A stretch of DNA of 64,000 nucleotides. Source: Elusimicrobiota bacterium (GTDB lineage: Bacteria; Elusimicrobiota; Elusimicrobia; 2-02-FULL-39-32). Under the pieces are notes generated by a model. It did no database searches. It was not told where the DNA came from and worked only from the letters and a program-made list of their open reading frames with translations. The position numbers and the translations under genes are program-made. The stretch lies in contig JACPBF010000001.1 in NCBI GenBank assembly GCA_016180425.1, forward strand, positions 202,744 through 266,743, in the 5' to 3' direction. Of this stretch, positions 17,942 through 27,130 are shown in pieces (position 1 is the first letter of the stretch; every line of letters begins with the position of its first letter).

Positions 17942-17985
17942 AAAAGAGGAGAAGACAAAGTTGTCTTCTCCTCTTTTGATTTTTA
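17942..17985 (+). terminator. intrinsic terminator after the pilin gene
   Basis: AAAAGAGGAGAAGACAA (17942-17958) pairs exactly with 17961-17977, giving a 16-17 bp stem with a tiny loop, followed by GATTTTTAAT. It isolates the pilin transcript from the prepilin peptidase gene, whose ATG is at 17989. Confidence 0.88.
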
Positions 17986-17988
17986 ATA

Positions 17989-18750
17989 ATGAACTTCTTT
18001 ATTATTTTCTGCTACGGTTTAATTTTTGGCTCCTTTGCCAATGTTTATTTTTATAGAATTCCAAAACAGTTATCCCTTTGGAGTCCAAAATCATTCTGTC
18101 CTACCTGTAGTCATCCTATTCCATGGCGCGATAATATTCCTCTTTTATCCTATATTTTTCTTAAAGGTCATTGCCTGTTCTGCAAACAAAAAATTTCTAT
18201 TATCTATCCATTGATAGAATTAAGTTGTGGGATTTTATTTCTACTTGTCAGTTTAAAATTTCAAACAGCCCCTAAATCAATGATTATTCTTTATCTAATC
18301 TATTCATTTATCCTTTTTTTGATTAGCGGAATTGATCTTATAACTTATTTTCAGAACAATAAAGAATATGGAATCATTCCCAATGATTTAATCATTATTT
18401 TAGCTGCTGGAGGGCTTTTATTCTCCTTATCTCAACAGGGAGGAATAGCGCAGATCTGGCAAAATTTATTGGGAGGCTTTTATGGCTTAACCCTCATGAT
18501 TCTTGTGCGCTGGTCAGGAGAAAAAATATTTAAAAAAGAAGCTTTGGGTTTAGGAGATATAAAACTGATGGGAGCTGTTGGATGTTGGCTGGGTTGGCAA
18601 GGAACAACTCTTGCCTTGATCTTAGCCTGTATCTCAGGAACGCTTTTTATACTGCCTTTTCTAATTTCAAAAAAACTAGAATCTAATTCCAGTATCCCTT
18701 TTGGACCTTTTTTGTCCCTAGGTTCCTTTAGTGCCCTTTTTATTATTTAA
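17989..18750 (+). CDS. pilD: prepilin peptidase (leader peptidase/N-methyltransferase)
   Basis: This membrane aspartyl protease cuts the leader of type IV prepilins and methylates the new N-terminus. The 253-residue protein has two CxxC pairs (Cys37/Cys40 and Cys62/Cys65) in the cytoplasmic N-terminal domain with the motif HPIPWRDNIPLLSY. The catalytic aspartates are Asp116 in SGIDLITY and Asp190 in GLGDIKLMG. About seven hydrophobic segments are present. It could process the pilin at 17422 and perhaps the internal Flp-like sites of the giant protein at 42070-49785. The end overlaps the next gene by 20 bases. Confidence 0.94.
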   Translation: MNFFIIFCYGLIFGSFANVYFYRIPKQLSLWSPKSFCPTCSHPIPWRDNIPLLSYIFLKGHCLFCKQKISIIYPLIELSCGILFLLVSLKFQTAPKSMIILYLIYSFILFLISGIDLITYFQNNKEYGIIPNDLIIILAAGGLLFSLSQQGGIAQIWQNLLGGFYGLTLMILVRWSGEKIFKKEALGLGDIKLMGAVGCWLGWQGTTLALILACISGTLFILPFLISKKLESNSSIPFGPFLSLGSFSALFII

Positions 18751-20611
18751 TCGTCCTCAAAACTATTTTTTTGTCTCCTTTATCCTCCTCTATTTATTTA
18801 AAGGGGGGAGGGAAATAACTGGTTTAACCATCTATCATATAAGCTCCATTTTTCTTTTTTTGCGTTTCAATCCAAAATTTGAATTTAAGAAAACCGCCAT
18901 TGACTTTCCTTTATTTACATTCATATGCGCATGCGCTTTTGCAACACTCTATTCCATGTTCGCTCAATCCCGTGGACTCATTCATTTTGCGACTCTTTTC
19001 ATACATCTCTTAAATTTCCAGCTCTTATTAAAAATGAATATTGAGAATTTTCAGGAAAAATTCTTTGATTTAATTATCTGGATATGTTCCCTTTCCAGCG
19101 TTTTAATCATGGTGCAAAATTTCTTAAAAATTGCACCTTATTTTTTTCTACCCAATGAAAATCTATTTTCCTATTTTTTAAACATTGGAATACTTTCAGT
19201 CATTTCCAAAATAGTTTTCTCTGGAAAAAATAAAAATATCAAGGATAATCTAAAATCGTCCGGTTTGGTCATTCCCCTTTTACTCATGCTTCATGTACAG
19301 CTTGAATTTTTATCGCGAGGAGCTTTTTTAAGCCTTTTTTTCTCTCTGGCAATTTTACTAATAGGCCATTTCAAAAAATTTATTTTTCCTATTTTTTTAA
19401 CCTGCTTACTTTTCTTTAGCATGCTTCTGATCACTCAAAATAAAACAGAAGCGCTGCTTACTAAATTTATCAATCCAGAGGAATATTCAAGGATAACCCT
19501 ATGGCAAAGTTCCCTAGATGCGTTTTATTCCAAACCTTTTTTTGGTTGGGGACTGGGGAGTTTTGGTCAGGTGTACCAATTAAAAAAGCGTCCTATAGAA
19601 TATGACATAGCACGATATGAAAAAACCACTCGGTTTGCGCACAATGAATTTATTCAAATTGCCGTAGAAATGGGGATCATTGGATTATTATCTTATGTCT
19701 GGTTAATTTTTTCTATTTTAAAATACGGCTTTATTCCCATTAAAAAAGAAGACGATCTAAACTGGGAAAGACCTGCTGCTTTTGCTTCATTTTTTAGTCT
19801 CCTGGCCCAAAGCCTATTTGATTTTAATTTACACTTACCGATTCTTGCTTTACTTTTTATATTTTTCACGATCGTTTTTTTACCTTTAAAATATCCAGAG
19901 AATCAATTTAACCCTAATATTGCATTAAAAAATGAAATATTAGGGTTAAATATTAATTCTATTTATAAAAAAATTTATTTAAAAACACTGCTAATTACCT
20001 GGTTAGTGATTGGAATTACTATTCTTATTTCCCAAACTTTATTTAATCTTGGGTATCTTTTAGAGACTAAAGGCAAAAAGGAAATAACCATTTCTATCTA
20101 TAAATTGGCATCTGCCTTAAATCCATTTAATTCAGAAATTCTAAAAGCAAGGAATTCAATCGTTGAAAACAAATCAGTAAAATTATTAAAACAAGCGATA
20201 CTTTTTAATTCCAAAGATGACAACCTGCATGCAGAACTAGCGCGAAAATATGTAGTAAATGGAAATTATTTAGAAGCTATCCAATCTTATGAAAAAGCGA
20301 TAAAACTCAATCCTAAAAATTGCTTTTATTATTCAGAACTGGCAGAAACCTATCTTTTAATGAAGGAGATAAAACCTGCCTTTAGCCTTTATCAAAAATC
20401 AATACAAATTGAACCATTCTATATTTTAGCTCATGTTAGATTAGGGGATTGTTATCTTTTAAAAGGGGATAAAAACTCCGCATTAAAATTTTTAAAAAAT
20501 GCGTTGCAAATAGCGAGCGCTGATATAAAGCCCTCTAGCCCCTATTCAAAAAGACTGCTTGAATTTAACATGGAGATAATAAAAAATAAAATCAGTGATA
20601 TAAAAAACTAA
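18731..20611 (+). CDS. O-antigen ligase/polymerase-like membrane protein with C-terminal TPR repeats
   Basis: The 626-residue protein has about ten to twelve hydrophobic segments (1-445). It has the Wzy_C/O-antigen ligase signature: WQSSLDAFYSKPFFGWGLGS and, in the following periplasmic loop, FAHNEFIQIAVEMGIIGLL. The C-terminus (about 485-605) has three TPR-like units such as YVVNGNYLEAIQSYEKAIKL. These enzymes transfer or polymerise lipid-linked glycans in the periplasm. The GTG start lies inside pilD, so translation is coupled. Position next to pilin and prepilin peptidase suggests a pilin O-oligosaccharyltransferase (PglL/TfpO type), an inference from context. Confidence 0.8.
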   Translation: MPFLLFNRPQNYFFVSFILLYLFKGGREITGLTIYHISSIFLFLRFNPKFEFKKTAIDFPLFTFICACAFATLYSMFAQSRGLIHFATLFIHLLNFQLLLKMNIENFQEKFFDLIIWICSLSSVLIMVQNFLKIAPYFFLPNENLFSYFLNIGILSVISKIVFSGKNKNIKDNLKSSGLVIPLLLMLHVQLEFLSRGAFLSLFFSLAILLIGHFKKFIFPIFLTCLLFFSMLLITQNKTEALLTKFINPEEYSRITLWQSSLDAFYSKPFFGWGLGSFGQVYQLKKRPIEYDIARYEKTTRFAHNEFIQIAVEMGIIGLLSYVWLIFSILKYGFIPIKKEDDLNWERPAAFASFFSLLAQSLFDFNLHLPILALLFIFFTIVFLPLKYPENQFNPNIALKNEILGLNINSIYKKIYLKTLLITWLVIGITILISQTLFNLGYLLETKGKKEITISIYKLASALNPFNSEILKARNSIVENKSVKLLKQAILFNSKDDNLHAELARKYVVNGNYLEAIQSYEKAIKLNPKNCFYYSELAETYLLMKEIKPAFSLYQKSIQIEPFYILAHVRLGDCYLLKGDKNSALKFLKNALQIASADIKPSSPYSKRLLEFNMEIIKNKISDIKN

Positions 20612-20615
20612 AAAT

Positions 20616-22136
20616 ATGCTTTATTTAATCAGTTCCATCATCTTTTGCAGCTCTGTCTTTTGGATGAAAGATACTGTGGACTATTTTAGTTGGACGATTT
20701 TTGAAATGTCAGCCACCCTTCTATTGATTCACTTAATACTCAAGAAAAAAATTTTATTGCCAGAAAAAAAGCAATTTTTACCCATTCTTCTCTTTATTCT
20801 CTGGTCAGCTTGTTCTCTTTTTTGGACCCAAAATTTTCATGCCACTCTTACTGCTCTTTACAAAATATTCTTTTCATTGTTCATTCTCATTTTATTTATC
20901 AATGAAAACCTGAAATGGGAAAGTTCCTTAAGACGAACGATCATCTTTATAAGCATTTTAGTCACACTATTTTATTTTTTAAATTCAATCTATTCCTTAT
21001 CCGATTTTTTCCTCATGTCTCACCCTAATTTGTTTTCTTCTTTCCTGGCTTCTGGAGCAGTTTTAGTCACCAATCAGATTTTTAAAACTAAAGGCTGGAA
21101 ACAATGGCTCTATTTAAGCTTCTCAATATTAATGCCTATGACTATTTTACTCATAGGATCTTTAGGCCCGCTCCTAGTTTGGGGGTTCGGAACCATTGCG
21201 CTTTTCCTCCTTCTATACCGAAAAAAAATTTATATTTTAGGGATAGGACTTTGTCTCATATTTTTGCTCTCCATCTTACAAAATTCATTTAGCACACTCT
21301 GGAAAAGAAAAATGACTGATCCTTATACTCAAGAAAGGGCTCAAATCTGGAAAGATGGTTTAAGCTATCTTATCTATTACCCCTTAAAAGGGTCTGGTCT
21401 GGGCACTTTCCGAGATCATTACCCCCAATTTAAACAAATCGAGGGTTTTAGAAACGCTCCTTATGCCCACAATGAGCTTTTAAATTTTTTATGTGAGTTA
21501 GGGACCGTTGGATTCATCATTTTACTTTTAATTATAAAAAGCTTGATGTCCCCTTTAAAAGGGACGCGCGAGCTTTTTCAAAATCAGGAAGAATGGTTAG
21601 CGATCTTAATAGGATTAGGGATTCAATCTCTTTTTGATTTTAATTTACATTATCCACCGCTTTTACTCATCATGATTTTCTCAATTTCAAAAATATTTAA
21701 AACTCGAGAAGCGCAAATCAACAATAGGAGCACTAAAATATTTTGCATCAGCGGCATATCCATCCTAGGCATATTATTTTCTCTCCCAGGAATCGCTGAT
21801 TTTATCTTTAGGAAAGCCTATCCTAATCTAGAAGAAAGAAAAAAAGCAGCTGCATTCGCGTTAAAAATTGACCCTTTTAACGCTTTATACCGATCTGAAA
21901 CAGGGCTTGCCCGAGATCTCTTGATAGCCATAGACCTAGAACCAAGAAACGTTTGGTACCATAGAAAAGCTGCTGCCTTCTTTTTTCAGGAATGGCAAAA
22001 AACAAAAAATAAACTTTATTACCAAGCAGCTGTTGAAGAGTATAAAATCATCTTTCATCTAGCGCCAAATGTCTTAAAATTTAAAATTGAAGCGGAACAG
22101 TTTTTCTCTCTCAAAATCGAGAATATTAGGGATTGA
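20616..22136 (+). CDS. second O-antigen ligase/polymerase-like membrane protein
   Basis: This 506-residue polytopic protein starts five bases after the first ligase-like gene. It shares that gene's signature: RAQIWKDGLSYLIYYPLKGSGLGTFRDHY and APYAHNELLNFLCELGTVGFI around residues 240-300. Ten or so hydrophobic segments fill residues 1-390. The C-terminal soluble tail (about 400-500, AAAFALKIDPFNALYR) has one or two degenerate TPR-like helices. It is probably a paralogue of the upstream gene. The TGA stop overlaps the -35 box of the next promoter. Confidence 0.78.
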   Translation: MLYLISSIIFCSSVFWMKDTVDYFSWTIFEMSATLLLIHLILKKKILLPEKKQFLPILLFILWSACSLFWTQNFHATLTALYKIFFSLFILILFINENLKWESSLRRTIIFISILVTLFYFLNSIYSLSDFFLMSHPNLFSSFLASGAVLVTNQIFKTKGWKQWLYLSFSILMPMTILLIGSLGPLLVWGFGTIALFLLLYRKKIYILGIGLCLIFLLSILQNSFSTLWKRKMTDPYTQERAQIWKDGLSYLIYYPLKGSGLGTFRDHYPQFKQIEGFRNAPYAHNELLNFLCELGTVGFIILLLIIKSLMSPLKGTRELFQNQEEWLAILIGLGIQSLFDFNLHYPPLLLIMIFSISKIFKTREAQINNRSTKIFCISGISILGILFSLPGIADFIFRKAYPNLEERKKAAAFALKIDPFNALYRSETGLARDLLIAIDLEPRNVWYHRKAAAFFFQEWQKTKNKLYYQAAVEEYKIIFHLAPNVLKFKIEAEQFFSLKIENIRD

Positions 22137-22161
22137 CAAAGGAATAATCTTCTGCTATATT
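22133..22161 (+). promoter_or_regulatory. pilMNOPQ promoter (TTGACA-17-TGC-TATATT)
   Basis: TTGACA at 22133-22138 and TATATT at 22156-22161 are spaced by 17 bases, with an extended -10 TGC directly before the -10 box. It lies between the ligase-like gene and pilM and should drive the secretin alignment complex operon. The leader to the pilM ATG is about 50 bases. Confidence 0.78.
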
Positions 22162-22219
22162 CAAATCACAAAACTCTTTTCTTTATTTTTACAGAATGGA
22201 GTAGTTCTTTAATTTATAA

Positions 22220-23365
22220 ATGACATTAGATCTAACAGAACTAATAGATAAGCTCCCGCCTCTTAAGATACCCTATTTACATTCCAATGAGACAATTGGA
22301 ATTGATTTGGGTTCATCTTCCATTAAAATCGTTCAGTTAAAAAAAACAAAAAAAGGAAATTTAGAATTGGTTCGATGGGCGATCCTACCCCTTTCCCAGC
22401 CAGGAGAAGGTGAAAAAGTTGAGCTAAACCCGGAAGAAAAAAAGGCCTTTGCTATTCAAAGTTTAAAAAGTTACAGGGGAAGCGGGAAAAAAATTCCTAA
22501 AAGCGCATGTACTTCTGTAGCTGGAACCTCTATCATTGTCAGATATGTTAAATTCCCAAAAATCGTCCCTAAAGAATTCATAAAAAATATAAAAAAAGAA
22601 GCTGAGTCCTATATTCCCTTTAATATCGAAGAGGTTTATCTTACTTATTTTCCTTTAAGAAATATCCAGGAGGATGGCAAAGAACTTACAGAAACAGTCT
22701 TGGTGGCGGCAAAGAAAGATTTCATCAATCAAAAAATAGAAATCTTAGAAAATTCAGGCTTTAAAGCATCTGTGGTTGACATAGATGCTTTTGCTTTAGA
22801 AGCGATTTACACGCTCACCCAAGATAAAACTCCAATTGAAGAAATCGCGCTAGTCTCTAATATCGGTCATCAAAAAACAAATTTTGTAATCATTGAAAAA
22901 GGGGTTTCTGTGGTTGTAAAAGATAGTCCCATTTCTGGAAACTCAATAGAAAAACTAATCATGAAAAATTTATTGGTGGATTCGAAAGCTGCGGAAAAAC
23001 TAAAACTTGCCTATGGACTTCTACTGAATACGGAAGAAAAAGAAGCTGCCGGCAAGGAAGGCCAAACAGTCTCAGATGCGATTCTTATGACCATGAAAGA
23101 CTTTATTTCAGAAACAAAAAAAATCATTCAATATTATGCCACACAGGCGAAAGATAAAAAAATCAATCGTCTTTTAATAGCAGGGGGCACGAGCAACATC
23201 AAAAATTTAGCAAATTATTTGAGCTCTGAATTAAATCTGCCGGTTGAAAAACTAAACCCCTTAAAAATGATTTCAGGAGCTCAAGCAGTACCTGAGGATG
23301 CTCAAACTACGCTTGCCATCGCTTTGGGACTTGCCTTAAGAAAATCAGGAGATATTAAACTATAA
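22220..23365 (+). CDS. pilM: type IV pilus assembly protein PilM
   Basis: PilM is a cytoplasmic actin-like ATPase-fold protein that binds the PilN N-terminus and links motor and envelope complexes. The 381-residue protein has the actin-like phosphate motifs GIDLGSSSIKIVQLK (about 28-42) and LLIAGGTSNIKNLANYLSSEL (about 318-338), with SYIPFNIEEVYLTYFPL in between. It is first of five co-oriented genes pilM-N-O-P-Q. No Shine-Dalgarno sequence is seen before the ATG (TTTAATTTATAA). Confidence 0.92.
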   Translation: MTLDLTELIDKLPPLKIPYLHSNETIGIDLGSSSIKIVQLKKTKKGNLELVRWAILPLSQPGEGEKVELNPEEKKAFAIQSLKSYRGSGKKIPKSACTSVAGTSIIVRYVKFPKIVPKEFIKNIKKEAESYIPFNIEEVYLTYFPLRNIQEDGKELTETVLVAAKKDFINQKIEILENSGFKASVVDIDAFALEAIYTLTQDKTPIEEIALVSNIGHQKTNFVIIEKGVSVVVKDSPISGNSIEKLIMKNLLVDSKAAEKLKLAYGLLLNTEEKEAAGKEGQTVSDAILMTMKDFISETKKIIQYYATQAKDKKINRLLIAGGTSNIKNLANYLSSELNLPVEKLNPLKMISGAQAVPEDAQTTLAIALGLALRKSGDIKL

Positions 23366-23378
23366 AGCAAAAAAATTT

Positions 23379-23954
23379 ATGATAAAAATTAACCTTCTTC
23401 CCAAAGAGCTGCAAGAAAAGGATAAGGGATTAGATTGGGTAATCTTAGGGTACGCAATTATAGGGATACTGATCATTGCCGGAACTTCTATTTATTTTAT
23501 TCAAATAAATGACTATAAGAAAGAGCTTAAGAAAAAAGAAAGATGGTCATCCCAGCTGGCGGGGATCAAAGCAAAAGTAGCTCAAGTTGAACAATTAGAC
23601 GCTCAAAAAAATATTCTCAATGCTAAAAAAAATACTGTGGTTGAATTAGTAAAAGCCCGTCTCCTCTATCCAAAATTTATGGAAACATTGTATCAAACCC
23701 TTCCAGGGGACATCTGGCTGGATGCGCTCTCTTTAAGTGAGGATGGACAAAAAAACTTGCAAACAATCTTGGTTTCAAATTCTCTTACTACAGATTCTAT
23801 TGCGGATTGGCTGCAAAGCATGGAATCAAACACAAAACTATTTTCAAATATATCTCTCAGCGCGATAGAGGTGAATGAAGCTTCTTTGCCCGGAACATCC
23901 TACTTTAAATTTACTCTAAATTTTACTTATCAACCGCCGGCAGCTCAAAATTAA
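23379..23954 (+). CDS. pilN: type IV pilus assembly protein PilN
   Basis: The 191-residue protein begins MIKINLLPKELQEK, the PilN motif that docks in PilM. One membrane helix follows (about 22-44), then a coiled coil (45-85) and a periplasmic ferredoxin-like domain with TLPGDIWLDALSLSEDG. PilN and PilO form the inner membrane alignment subcomplex. Spacing to pilO is one base, so the two are co-translated. Confidence 0.9.
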   Translation: MIKINLLPKELQEKDKGLDWVILGYAIIGILIIAGTSIYFIQINDYKKELKKKERWSSQLAGIKAKVAQVEQLDAQKNILNAKKNTVVELVKARLLYPKFMETLYQTLPGDIWLDALSLSEDGQKNLQTILVSNSLTTDSIADWLQSMESNTKLFSNISLSAIEVNEASLPGTSYFKFTLNFTYQPPAAQN

Positions 23955-23955
23955 A

Positions 23956-24504
23956 ATGGATAAAAAACAACTGCAATTTTTAATCATCCTTATACCGATT
24001 CTAATCATAGGCATAAATTTCGGTTTTTATAAATATCTTTTTAATCCACTCTCTGAAAGAAAAAAAATCTTAAAAGGCGAGCTGGAGCAGATTAAAAAAG
24101 AATATCAGGAATCCGTAGGTCGTACGGCAAGGCTGCCAAAACTACAGGAAGAAATTGCTGTTTTGAATCAGGAAATTTTGGAAGTTGAAAAAAAATTACC
24201 CAAAGATAAAGATGTTCCTTCTTTAATACGTCTGCTTTCAAAAAAAATGGATTCTCACAGCGTTAGCTGGACAAGGCTCGCTCCGGGAAATCAAACAAGC
24301 AAAGATTATTATATAGAACATACTTATACGATTCCCTTTTCCGCTTCCTATCACAATCTGGCTACCTTCCTAACTGAAATCGGTCAACTAGAAAGGATAT
24401 TCTCAAGTAGATTTTCTAAATTATCATCCGCCATTAACTCAAAAACTGGAGAAAATGAGGTGAGCGGTGAATTAACTTTTCTTATTTATACCTCTAAAGG
24501 ATAA
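23956..24504 (+). CDS. pilO: type IV pilus assembly protein PilO
   Basis: The 182-residue protein has a short cytoplasmic start, one membrane helix (about 7-29), a coiled coil (about 35-85, rich in Glu/Lys) and a compact periplasmic domain. The typical phrase VPSLIRLLSKKMDSHSVSWTRLAPG marks the start of the PilO fold, and YHNLATFLTEIGQLERIF is also typical. It partners PilN in the ring between PilM and the secretin. The order pilM-N-O is conserved. Confidence 0.88.
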   Translation: MDKKQLQFLIILIPILIIGINFGFYKYLFNPLSERKKILKGELEQIKKEYQESVGRTARLPKLQEEIAVLNQEILEVEKKLPKDKDVPSLIRLLSKKMDSHSVSWTRLAPGNQTSKDYYIEHTYTIPFSASYHNLATFLTEIGQLERIFSSRFSKLSSAINSKTGENEVSGELTFLIYTSKG

Positions 24505-24515
24505 ATGTTTTTAAA

Positions 24516-25016
24516 ATGATAAAAATTCTTTATTTATTATTTATGTCTTTAACTTTAAGTTCCTGTTCAAAAAAAAATGTAGAAGAAAACTTGAATATAC
24601 TCTACCCAGAAACACAAATTGCTGTTCAAAAAAAAATTGTCCCGCAACTTGAAAGCGCTAAAAAGGAACCTATCCCGCGTTTTATTTATGGCGCAAATTC
24701 AGGAAGAGATCCATTTCTTCCTTTGATTGGGGATTCTTCCAGCTCCAAAGGAGTAAAATCTCAAACTAGGAGAGACCCGCAAAGAAGCGCTGAAAATTTT
24801 TCCCAGCTGGAATTAAAGGGGATTTTAAAAGATAAAGATGGTAAAATAGCTTTGATTATTTCCAGAGACGGGGAGTCCTTTACCCTTAAATCAGGGAAAC
24901 TGTATGATAAGAGGAGTCAAACCATTCAAAACATAACCGGCATTATAAAAGAAACGAGCGTTGTTCTTTATGGAAAAAATAAAACGATTAAAGAATTGCA
25001 TGTCATTAAAAAATAA
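24516..25016 (+). CDS. pilP: PilP-like pilus assembly lipoprotein
   Basis: The 166-residue protein has a short lipoprotein signal ending in the lipobox LSSC (Cys17), which should be acylated. A flexible region follows, then RDPFLPL and a small beta domain LELKGILKDKDGKIALIISRDG, the fold used by PilP to bind the secretin N0/B domains. Sequence is weakly conserved, so the call leans on position between pilO and pilQ. The gene is 11 bases after pilO. Confidence 0.78.
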   Translation: MIKILYLLFMSLTLSSCSKKNVEENLNILYPETQIAVQKKIVPQLESAKKEPIPRFIYGANSGRDPFLPLIGDSSSSKGVKSQTRRDPQRSAENFSQLELKGILKDKDGKIALIISRDGESFTLKSGKLYDKRSQTIQNITGIIKETSVVLYGKNKTIKELHVIKK

Positions 25017-25069
25017 GTCATTAGGGAAATAAAATTAAATCAGATTTAATAACGGGGGAAATTTAAAAT

Positions 25070-27055
25070 ATGATAAACTCTTTTAAAATGGTAAAAAAGT
25101 TCCTTACCTTTTTAATATTATTCGTCTCTACCCTAATTTTTTTAAACATTCACGCTCTCCATAGCGTGAATGTGGACATGACGGATTCAGAGTCATCTCA
25201 CAGTAAATTTTCAATATTAAAAGAAGTTCAGCTCAAAGACAATATGGTTTCGATCACTTTAGATAAATTAGCCCCATTTAATATTTTTAAAGTAGGCTCT
25301 CCACCCAGATTAGTTGTAGAACTTATCCAAACTGAAAATGACTGGAAAACAAAAGTGATCAGCCCTGAAAAAAATTCTATTTTTACCAGGATTCGTTCAG
25401 GACAATTCCAAAATGAACCGGTCAAAATTGCCCGCGTGGTTATGGAACTAAAAGCGCCTGTGGAATTTGAAACTAAAACTGAAGGGCAAACCATATGGGT
25501 CATCCCTAAAAAAATGGAAAAAAATGCGGCTGAACCAATGCTCACGACGATTACAAATTCTCAAAGCTCTTATACTCCACCTTCATCTGAAGAAACAAGT
25601 TCAATAAAACATTCGACTCCACTACCTCTATCTTCTCCTTTTGTTTCTCCAACATCTTCTCCGGTTTTACCAAAAACCTCTACACAGGAAACATCACAAG
25701 TGACCCCAAATCAACCTTTGAACAATGAGCCTATCCTCAAAGAAAACCTGCATGATCCATCTGACCCCACTACCTTTTTTGGCAGACAACTAGTGACATT
25801 AGATTTTTTTGATATTGAAATTAAAGACCTGTTTAAAATATTAGGAGATAAAGCTGGGGTGAATGTGGTATTTGGCAATAATGTTTCTGGGACAGTTTCA
25901 ATCCAATTAAAGGATGTTCCTTTTAAAGATGCGGTTAGCACCATTTTAACCTTAAAAAACTTAAAAATTATCTCTTTAGGTAAAAATATTTTACAAGTAA
26001 TGACTGCGGAAGAATTTGATCAATACAAAACTAAAGCGATCTCAGTAACTAAAATGTTTCAAGTCAATTATGCTAAAGCAAGTGATGTAAACACCCAATT
26101 AACCTCTATTTTAGCTACACTCTCCGGTAAAGGAAAAACATTGGTGGATGACAGGACAAATTCCATTATTGTGACAGACACGCCTGAAGGCATTGAACTA
26201 GTCAATAAATTAATTAGCGATTTAGATAAACCCACCCCTCAGGTAATGATTGAAGCGAAAATTGTGCAGGTGACTCTTGGTAAAAGTTTAGATTTAGGGA
26301 TTACATGGGGGGCTGCTTATACAGATAGATCAGGCAACCAAATGATCACCATTGGCGCGGCAAAAGCATCCAAAGCCGCGAGCAGCGCTGATTCAGAAAC
26401 TCCAGGATCTGGAAGCATTGGTCTTATGACTAGAACTCCTCTTAATCCATCAGGTGGTTCAGATTTAGAAGCCACTGGAGCAGGTTTTACACCAGCTCAA
26501 GGGTTGGGCCTTTCTTTTGGCTTTGTTAAAGATGTGGTGCGGCTGAATGCCGCATTAAGCGCGCTTGCGCAAAAAAATAAATCTAAACTCCTATCTAATC
26601 CAAAAGTTGCCACGCTTAATAATAAACCCGCATCCATCAAATCTGAAATCTCAGAACCTTATATTACAACTGAAACACAACTAACCAATGCTGGAACTCT
26701 AACTTCTCAAAAAGTGAATACAGCTAAATCTGGCATTACTCTTACGGTTACACCAACCATTAATGCGGATGGAAGAATTACGCTTAAAATTGTGCCAGAT
26801 ATTACTTCTTCTCAACCTACCTCAATAGGTGTTCCAAAAACCACCAGCCAGCAAGCTGATACCACTGTGATTGTAAAAGATGGGGAAACCTTTGTGATTG
26901 GAGGATTAATCTCAGAACTTGAATCAGATCAAAAAGCTTATATACCCATCTTAGGCAGAATCCCGATTCTTGGACACCTCTTTAAAAAAACTGGCACTTC
27001 AAAAACCAGAGCAGAGCTGCTTGTCTTTGTAACGCCTAAAATTATTCCTTATTAA
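25070..27055 (+). CDS. pilQ: type IV pilus secretin PilQ
   Basis: PilQ forms the outer membrane gate for the pilus. The 661-residue protein has a signal peptide (about 1-28), an AMIN domain (about 50-145, LDKLAPFNIFKVGSPPRLVVEL), and a Ser/Thr/Pro linker (about 160-225). An STN/N0 domain (about 240-315), an N1 domain (about 322-390, IVTDTPEGIELVNKLISDLD) and the secretin barrel follow. The barrel has LSNPKVATLNNKPA and the C-terminal GETFVIGGL and IPILGRIPILGHLF. It closes the pilMNOPQ operon. An 11-bp hairpin lies in the signal-peptide coding region. Confidence 0.95.
   Translation: MINSFKMVKKFLTFLILFVSTLIFLNIHALHSVNVDMTDSESSHSKFSILKEVQLKDNMVSITLDKLAPFNIFKVGSPPRLVVELIQTENDWKTKVISPEKNSIFTRIRSGQFQNEPVKIARVVMELKAPVEFETKTEGQTIWVIPKKMEKNAAEPMLTTITNSQSSYTPPSSEETSSIKHSTPLPLSSPFVSPTSSPVLPKTSTQETSQVTPNQPLNNEPILKENLHDPSDPTTFFGRQLVTLDFFDIEIKDLFKILGDKAGVNVVFGNNVSGTVSIQLKDVPFKDAVSTILTLKNLKIISLGKNILQVMTAEEFDQYKTKAISVTKMFQVNYAKASDVNTQLTSILATLSGKGKTLVDDRTNSIIVTDTPEGIELVNKLISDLDKPTPQVMIEAKIVQVTLGKSLDLGITWGAAYTDRSGNQMITIGAAKASKAASSADSETPGSGSIGLMTRTPLNPSGGSDLEATGAGFTPAQGLGLSFGFVKDVVRLNAALSALAQKNKSKLLSNPKVATLNNKPASIKSEISEPYITTETQLTNAGTLTSQKVNTAKSGITLTVTPTINADGRITLKIVPDITSSQPTSIGVPKTTSQQADTTVIVKDGETFVIGGLISELESDQKAYIPILGRIPILGHLFKKTGTSKTRAELLVFVTPKIIPY
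25146..25173 (+). promoter_or_regulatory. perfect 11-bp hairpin within the start of pilQ
   Basis: ACATTCACGCT (25146-25156) and AGCGTGAATGT (25163-25173) pair perfectly around a six-base loop. It lies in codons about 26-35, just after the signal peptide. It might slow translation during export or tune operon mRNA stability. Function is unknown. Confidence 0.4.
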
Positions 27056-27130
27056 TTTTTCTCTGATTCTCCTTTTTTCTACCAAAAAATTAGATTAGGA
27101 AATGAGAAAAGAGATAAATTCCGTTTTCTA

